A stretch of DNA of 35,253 bases from Bacillota bacterium (GTDB taxonomy: Bacteria > Bacillota > Clostridia > Oscillospirales > Ruminococcaceae), in the NCBI GenBank assembly GCA_023396215.1, contig JAEWWW010000090.1, positions 1 through 35,253 of the forward strand, written 5' to 3'. The notes under the pieces are model-generated. The model made no database searches. It was not told where the DNA came from and was given only the letters and a program-made list of their open reading frames with translations. A program made the position numbers and the translations under genes. Shown here piece after piece: positions 31,079 through 35,253 of this stretch. Each line of letters begins with the position of its first letter. The first letter of the stretch is position 1.

Positions 31079-33055
31079 CTATTGCTCCGCCTTCTTCTGC
31101 TCTTCCATATAGCTATCGATGGCAGCCAGCAGGGCCTTGCGGGCTTCGTCCATGGTTTTGCCGCTTAGCTGCGCGCCCGCCATGGTGTGGTGGCCGCCGC
31201 CGCCCAGCTTTTCCATGATAATCTGCACGTTGATTGCCCCCATCGAGCGGCCGGAGAAACAAACCTGCTCATCCAGCTCGTACATAACGAAGGAGGCGTC
31301 CACCCCGCTGATGCCCAGCAGCTCGTCGGCCGCCTGTGGGGCGGCGATGCGCATATCGGCATTGCTGCTGGTGCTAAAGGCGATGGCGCAGCGGCGGTAA
31401 ACCTCGGCCGAGGCAATCAGCCTGCTTTTCTGCTGGTAGCTTTCCATGCTGGAGGCGAACAGCTGGCGCACCTTGACGGTATCGGCGCCCATCCGGCGCA
31501 GGTAGGCGGCAGCCTCAAAGGTGCGCACCCCGGTGCGGATGGTGAAGTTCTTGGTATCCAGCATGACGCCCGCCATCAGCGCGTCGGCCTCCACGTGGGT
31601 GATGCGGTTGCCGTCGCCCAGATACTGGGTCAGCTCGGCCACCATCTCGGAGGCGGAGGAGGCGTAGGGCTCGTGGTAAAAGATGATGGCGTTATCGATA
31701 TGGTCCACCATCTTGCGGTGATGGTCGATGACCACCACGTTCTGGCAGGCCTGATAAATTTCCTGGGATTCCAAAAAGCTTTCGATGTGGGTATCCACCA
31801 CAATGAGCAGCGTTTTTCTGGTGATAATCTCAAGGGCCGCCTCGGGGGTGAGGATTTTGCCCACATACCCATTCTCCATGGCGGTTTGGTAGAGGGTTTT
31901 GGCAAGGCTTTTGTCGGGGCGCAGCGCGATGACCGCCGGTTTGCCCAGCATCTCCACCGATTTCTGCATCCCAATGGCGGCGCCAAGGCTATCCAGATCG
32001 CCAAAGCGGTGGCCCATGATAATCACATTGTCGCTGTTTTGCACCACCTCGGCCAAGGCGTTGGCAACGATGCGGGTACGCACCTTGTTGCGCTTTTCTA
32101 TCGCCTTTGCAACGCCGCCGTAAAACTCGTATCCGGCCTTGGTTTTTATCGCCGCCTGGTCGCCGCCCCGGCCCAGCGCCATATCCAGCGACTGGGTGGC
32201 CATGGTTTGAATCTCCCGCAGGGTTTTGGCTTCACGCCCCACACCAATCGAGATGGTGGGCGACATGCGGGTTTCCTGCTCGATGGCCCGGATGGTATCC
32301 AGTATGGGGAACCGCCCGGCGATAATCTCGCGCATATAGCGCTCCTCGATGAGCGCCAGATAACGGTCCTTGTTGAGCTTGGTCACAAGGCCGTTGTTTT
32401 CATCCACAAAGCTTTCAATGGCTTCTTCAATCTTGCCCATCACCATGCCGCGCTCGTTTTCCTTGGCGCCCTGAAACAGCTCGTCATAGTTATCCACCAG
32501 CATCAGCAGCATGGTAAGGCGGGATTCAAAGTACTCGTTGGTACAAACCTTGTAGTCGTGGTCGTCGATGAAATAGACGATATACATCGACTCTTTGCCG
32601 CGGTCGGCCCGCACCACATAGACGGTGAACATCCTGCCCCGGAACTCCACGCTGTAGCCCTCCTCGGGGCAGACCGCATCCAGCGGCACGTCGGGGATAA
32701 TGTCGTCTATGTATTGGCCGAACTGCCCCTCCTGCCCCAGCACACGGTCGCGGCAGAGGGTGTTATACCATACAATCTCTTTGCTGCTGCGGGCCACCAT
32801 CACCGGAATGGGGAACTCGGTCAGGGCGTTGCTCTGCACATCCAGAACCATATCGCCCAGCTGCTGGGCAAAGGCGGCTATCTCTTTGTTGATAAACCGC
32901 AGCTTGATCATCATATAAAAAAAGGCGATGCCCCACAACCCCGCCGAAACCGCAAAGATGCGCGGGTCGCCAAACGCGCTGAGCACCACAACCGCCGCGC
33001 TCACCGCCAGCAATACCACAAACACCGGCTTAAACAGAATGACCCTGCTTTTCAC
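31079..33055 (-). CDS. gdpP: Cyclic-di-AMP phosphodiesterase GdpP (DHH/DHHA1 family)
   Basis: Membrane enzyme that hydrolyses c-di-AMP to pApA, setting the level of a messenger for wall, potassium and osmotic control. The 658 residues have two membrane spans (about 9-27 and 33-50) and a PAS-like region (about 85-165). A degenerate GGDEF domain (about 170-300) follows. The phosphodiesterase part has MGHRFGDLDSLGAAIGM (347-363), VVDTH, the DHH triad (444-446) and the DHHA1 end GGGGHHTMAGAQL. Metal-site residues appear intact. The start is GTG at 33055 with GGGGGTG 9 nt upstream. It leads the gdpP-rplI-dnaB series, with a probable promoter at 33145-33173. Confidence 0.95.
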   Translation of the reverse strand: MKSRVILFKPVFVVLLAVSAAVVVLSAFGDPRIFAVSAGLWGIAFFYMMIKLRFINKEIAAFAQQLGDMVLDVQSNALTEFPIPVMVARSSKEIVWYNTLCRDRVLGQEGQFGQYIDDIIPDVPLDAVCPEEGYSVEFRGRMFTVYVVRADRGKESMYIVYFIDDHDYKVCTNEYFESRLTMLLMLVDNYDELFQGAKENERGMVMGKIEEAIESFVDENNGLVTKLNKDRYLALIEERYMREIIAGRFPILDTIRAIEQETRMSPTISIGVGREAKTLREIQTMATQSLDMALGRGGDQAAIKTKAGYEFYGGVAKAIEKRNKVRTRIVANALAEVVQNSDNVIIMGHRFGDLDSLGAAIGMQKSVEMLGKPAVIALRPDKSLAKTLYQTAMENGYVGKILTPEAALEIITRKTLLIVVDTHIESFLESQEIYQACQNVVVIDHHRKMVDHIDNAIIFYHEPYASSASEMVAELTQYLGDGNRITHVEADALMAGVMLDTKNFTIRTGVRTFEAAAYLRRMGADTVKVRQLFASSMESYQQKSRLIASAEVYRRCAIAFSTSSNADMRIAAPQAADELLGISGVDASFVMYELDEQVCFSGRSMGAINVQIIMEKLGGGGHHTMAGAQLSGKTMDEARKALLAAIDSYMEEQKKAEQ

Positions 33056-33144
33056 AGGTCAGGACACCCCCTTATGTCAATATTCAGATAATAAGGCGGG
33101 GCAGGCCGCTACCCGCCCTGCCGCAATATCGCAATATATTTTTT

Positions 33145-33173
33145 AGTATAGCATAATTTTCTTTCGGGTGAAA
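33145..33173 (-). promoter_or_regulatory. Probable extended -10 promoter of gdpP
   Basis: TGC before TATACT (33145-33150), 17 bp from a weak TTTCAC (33168-33173), about 90 bp upstream of the GTG start. Confidence 0.5.
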
Positions 33174-33231
33174 CAGCAAAGCTGAAGTTGGCGGTACAAT
33201 TGGGCTTTTTTGCCTGCCGGTTATCCTGCAA

Positions 33232-33252
33232 AGGGCGGCCACAGGCCGCCCT
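33232..33252. terminator. Perfect 9-bp hairpin between the RNase J gene and gdpP
   Basis: AGGGCGGCC and GGCCGCCCT with a 3-nt loop. On the minus strand TTTGC follows, a short U-tract. It may end the RNase J transcript after the family-Z repeat. Confidence 0.4.
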
Positions 33253-33267
33253 GAGGGCGTCAAATAA

Positions 33268-33453
33268 TTGACACCCTTCACAAGGGGGACTTCGTGTCCT
33301 GTGCAAAACCTGCGGGTTTTGCGTCCAGCCGTCCCCCTCGTGAACACCCCCAAGCAAAACTGCCCGCTCACCGCGGACAGTTTTATAGGAATCGCTTCGG
33401 CGGCACATGTCCGCCTACGCGATGCATTTTGCGTGCCCTCTTTTTTGACAGGC
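33268..33453 (+). repeat. Family-Z structured repeat, copy 2
   Basis: It begins TTGACACCCTTCACAAGG and ends TTTTTTGACAGG. The three hairpins of copy 1 are kept: TCACAAGGGGGAC with GTCCCCCTCGTGA; AAAACT...AGTTTT, now with CCGC/GCGG where copy 1 has CTGC/GCAG; and ATCGC...GCGAT around GGCGG/CCGCC. It lies 50 bp downstream of the RNase J stop codon. Confidence 0.85.
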
Positions 33454-33502
33454 CGCTCTCTCAGTATATTGCGTAAGCACCGTGTTCCCCGTAAGGTCTT
33501 GT

Positions 33503-35253
33503 TTACACTTCCTGTATCACCGGCAGTATCATGGGGCGGCGCTTGGTGCGGCTGTACAAAAAGTCGCTCAAATCGTCCCTTACCTTCTGCTTGATGGTGC
33601 TCCAGTCGCGGGCGCCGTTTTGCTGGCAGCGCTCAACCGCGCTGCGGGCAATGTCGCGGGCCTCGTTCATCATGACCTCAGACTCCCGCACATAGACAAA
33701 GCCTCTGGATACCAAATCCGGCCCGGCCAGCAGCTCGCCGCTGGAGGCGTCCATCGCCATGACCACCACAATCAGGCCGTCTTCGGCCAGATGCTTGCGG
33801 TCGCGCAGCACAATGCTGCCCACGTCGCCCACCCCGAGGCCATCCACCATCACCCGGCCTGCGGGTACGTTGCCGGTGAAGCTCATGGTTTCGCCGTCGG
33901 TTTCCAGCACGCGGCCGATGTCGCTGATAAAGATGTTTTTGGGGTTCATGCCCATCGAACGGGCAAGGTCGCCGTGCTTTTTCAGGTGCTTGTATTCACC
34001 GTGCACCGGCACAAAGAATTTCGGCCTGGTCAGCCCCAGCATCAGCCGCAGCTCATCCTGACAGGCGTGGCCCGAAACATGCACCTCGTACATTTTTTCA
34101 TAGATGACCTCGGCCCCCAGCTTCATCAGGTCGTTGACCACCCGGCCCACTGTTTTTTCGTTGCCGGGGATAGGGGTAGCCGAGATGATGATATAGTCGT
34201 TGGGGGTGACCTGCAGCTTGCGGTGGTCGCTGCGGGCCATGCGGGTCAGGGCGCTCATCGGCTCGCCCTGGCTGCCGGTGGTGATGACCACCACCTTTTC
34301 GTCGGGGTAGCGGCCCAGCATATCCAGCTCGACGAGGGTGCCTTCCTTCACGGTGAGGTACTCAAGCTCGATGGCCTTGGCCACCACGTTTTCCATGCTG
34401 CGGCCCGAAACCGCCACCTTGCGCCCATCCTTGACCGCAGCGTCGATAATCTGCTGCACCCGGTGGATGTTGCTGGCGAAGGTCGCGATGATAATCCGCC
34501 TGCCGACGGCGCTTTTGAACAGCTTGTCGAAGGACTCGCCCACCGTGCGCTCGCTCATGGTGCTGCCGGGGCGCTCGGCGTTGGTGGAATCGGCCAGCAG
34601 CGCCAAAACGCCGTTGCTGCCCAGCTCGCCAAAACGGGCGAGGTCGATGATATCCCCTTCGATGGGGGTGTAGTCGATTTTGAAGTCGCCGGTTTGAATC
34701 ACCACACCGGCGGGGGCGTGGATGGCCACGGCGCAGGAGTCGGGTATCGAGTGGTTAACCCGGATGAACTCAACCTCCATGCAGCCCATTTTGACCCTGT
34801 CGCGGGGCGAAACCACGTTGAGGTTGACCCGCCCCAGCAGGCCGTGCTCCTTGAGCTTGCCTTCTATCAGGCCGATGGTGAGCCTTGTGCCATACACCGG
34901 CACCTTGAGGCTCTTGAGCAGGTAGGGCAGCGAACCGATATGGTCCTCATGACCGTGGGTGATGACGACCCCCCGCAGCCTGTCGCGGTTGCGCTCAAGG
35001 TAGGTGAAGTCGGGGATGACCAAATCCACCCCCAGCAAATCCTCGTCGGGGAAAGCCAGACCGCAGTCGACAATGAACATATCGTTGCCGCACTCATAGA
35101 CGGTCAGGTTTTTGCCGATTTCGCCAAGCCCGCCCAGCGAGATAATCTTCAGCGCGGGCTTTTTGGCGTCCTTTGCCCCCTTGGAAGAGCGGCGGCCTCG
35201 GCGCCTTGGCGTGGCCTTGCCTGCTGCTTTTTCCTCGGTGGCCGGGGCTGCCG
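33503..35253 (-). CDS. rnj: Ribonuclease J (5' end outside the window)
   Basis: MBL/beta-CASP ribonuclease with endo- and 5'-to-3' exonuclease activity, central to mRNA decay and rRNA maturation in Firmicutes. The visible 583 residues include KIISLGGLGEIGKNLTVYE, the metal motif ITHGHEDHIGSLP, VNHSIPDS, QTGDFKID, ADSTNAERPG, and the beta-CASP motifs GSQGEPMSAL and VHVSGHACQDEL with PVHGEYKHL. The frame stays open to the window edge. The residues before the core are Ala-, Lys- and Arg-rich (for example TPRRRGRRSSKGAKDAKKPA), a basic N-terminal extension seen in clostridial RNase J. It cannot be said whether this is RNase J1 or J2. Confidence 0.95.
   Translation of the reverse strand, partial: AAPATEEKAAGKATPRRRGRRSSKGAKDAKKPALKIISLGGLGEIGKNLTVYECGNDMFIVDCGLAFPDEDLLGVDLVIPDFTYLERNRDRLRGVVITHGHEDHIGSLPYLLKSLKVPVYGTRLTIGLIEGKLKEHGLLGRVNLNVVSPRDRVKMGCMEVEFIRVNHSIPDSCAVAIHAPAGVVIQTGDFKIDYTPIEGDIIDLARFGELGSNGVLALLADSTNAERPGSTMSERTVGESFDKLFKSAVGRRIIIATFASNIHRVQQIIDAAVKDGRKVAVSGRSMENVVAKAIELEYLTVKEGTLVELDMLGRYPDEKVVVITTGSQGEPMSALTRMARSDHRKLQVTPNDYIIISATPIPGNEKTVGRVVNDLMKLGAEVIYEKMYEVHVSGHACQDELRLMLGLTRPKFFVPVHGEYKHLKKHGDLARSMGMNPKNIFISDIGRVLETDGETMSFTGNVPAGRVMVDGLGVGDVGSIVLRDRKHLAEDGLIVVVMAMDASSGELLAGPDLVSRGFVYVRESEVMMNEARDIARSAVERCQQNGARDWSTIKQKVRDDLSDFLYSRTKRRPMILPVIQEV

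Noticed and set aside
31187..33091. 634-codon open frame on the plus strand opposite gdpP
   Set aside because: Antisense shadow caused by codon bias; its His/Gly/Gln-rich translation has no motif, while the minus frame is GdpP.

Overview
The window looks like a chromosomal segment of a GC-rich, probably spore-forming member of the Clostridia, close to the Oscillospiraceae/Ruminococcaceae. The evidence is Firmicutes-type ribosome binding sites (AGGAGG), a type A RNase P RNA, a yaaL-like/bofA pair, and the Firmicutes gene orders greA-lysS, dnaB-tilS-hpt-ftsH and gdpP-rplI-dnaB. The assignment is inference from gene content and order. No rRNA, tRNA, CRISPR array, transposase, phage gene or antibiotic-resistance gene was seen.

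Layout. Nearly everything is on the minus strand. From left to right: an amino-acid-binding lipoprotein of an ABC transporter; an RluA-type pseudouridine synthase; ilvE and gdhA (branched-chain transamination and glutamate supply); a plus-strand island at 5.3-8.2 kb (zinc-ribbon/TM2 protein, rnpB, DUF2508/YaaL-like, bofA, a tandem GNAT protein); an acyltransferase-like membrane protein, secG, a GNAT, rlmH, walJ and murA; a pyrimidine cluster pyrR-pyrC-(45-residue membrane peptide)-pyrF; ilvD; an orphan lipoprotein; greA-lysS; an unrecognised gene followed by a candidate non-coding RNA; ftsH, hpt, tilS, dnaB, rplI and gdpP; and the 3' part of an RNase J gene cut by the window edge.

How the genes work together. 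ilvD and ilvE make branched-chain amino acids and gdhA makes the glutamate used by ilvE. pyrR/pyrC/pyrF serve UMP synthesis and its control. rnpB, tilS, lysS, rluA-type, rlmH and rplI serve RNA maturation and translation. dnaB, gdpP, ftsH, secG, murA and walJ serve replication, c-di-AMP turnover, membrane proteolysis, secretion and wall synthesis.

The unusual content lies between the genes. At least four families of structured, dispersed repeats can be traced by eye. Family X has an apex hairpin CATAY-n5-RTATG; two tandem copies plus two single copies each sit within about 15 bp downstream of a stop codon, in one orientation. Family Y is two 162-bp elements, each folding into one centred hairpin, whose paired arms co-vary. 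Family Z has two full copies and one internally deleted inverted copy. Family W is a tandem pair of small structured units ending in terminators. X and Y share a recognisable core. Also notable are a perfect consensus promoter (TTGACA-N17-TATAAT) driving a structured RNA of about 180 nt with no gene, and a 45-codon membrane-peptide gene whose stop codon lies inside a terminator in the pyr cluster. These are the best candidates for undescribed biology here.
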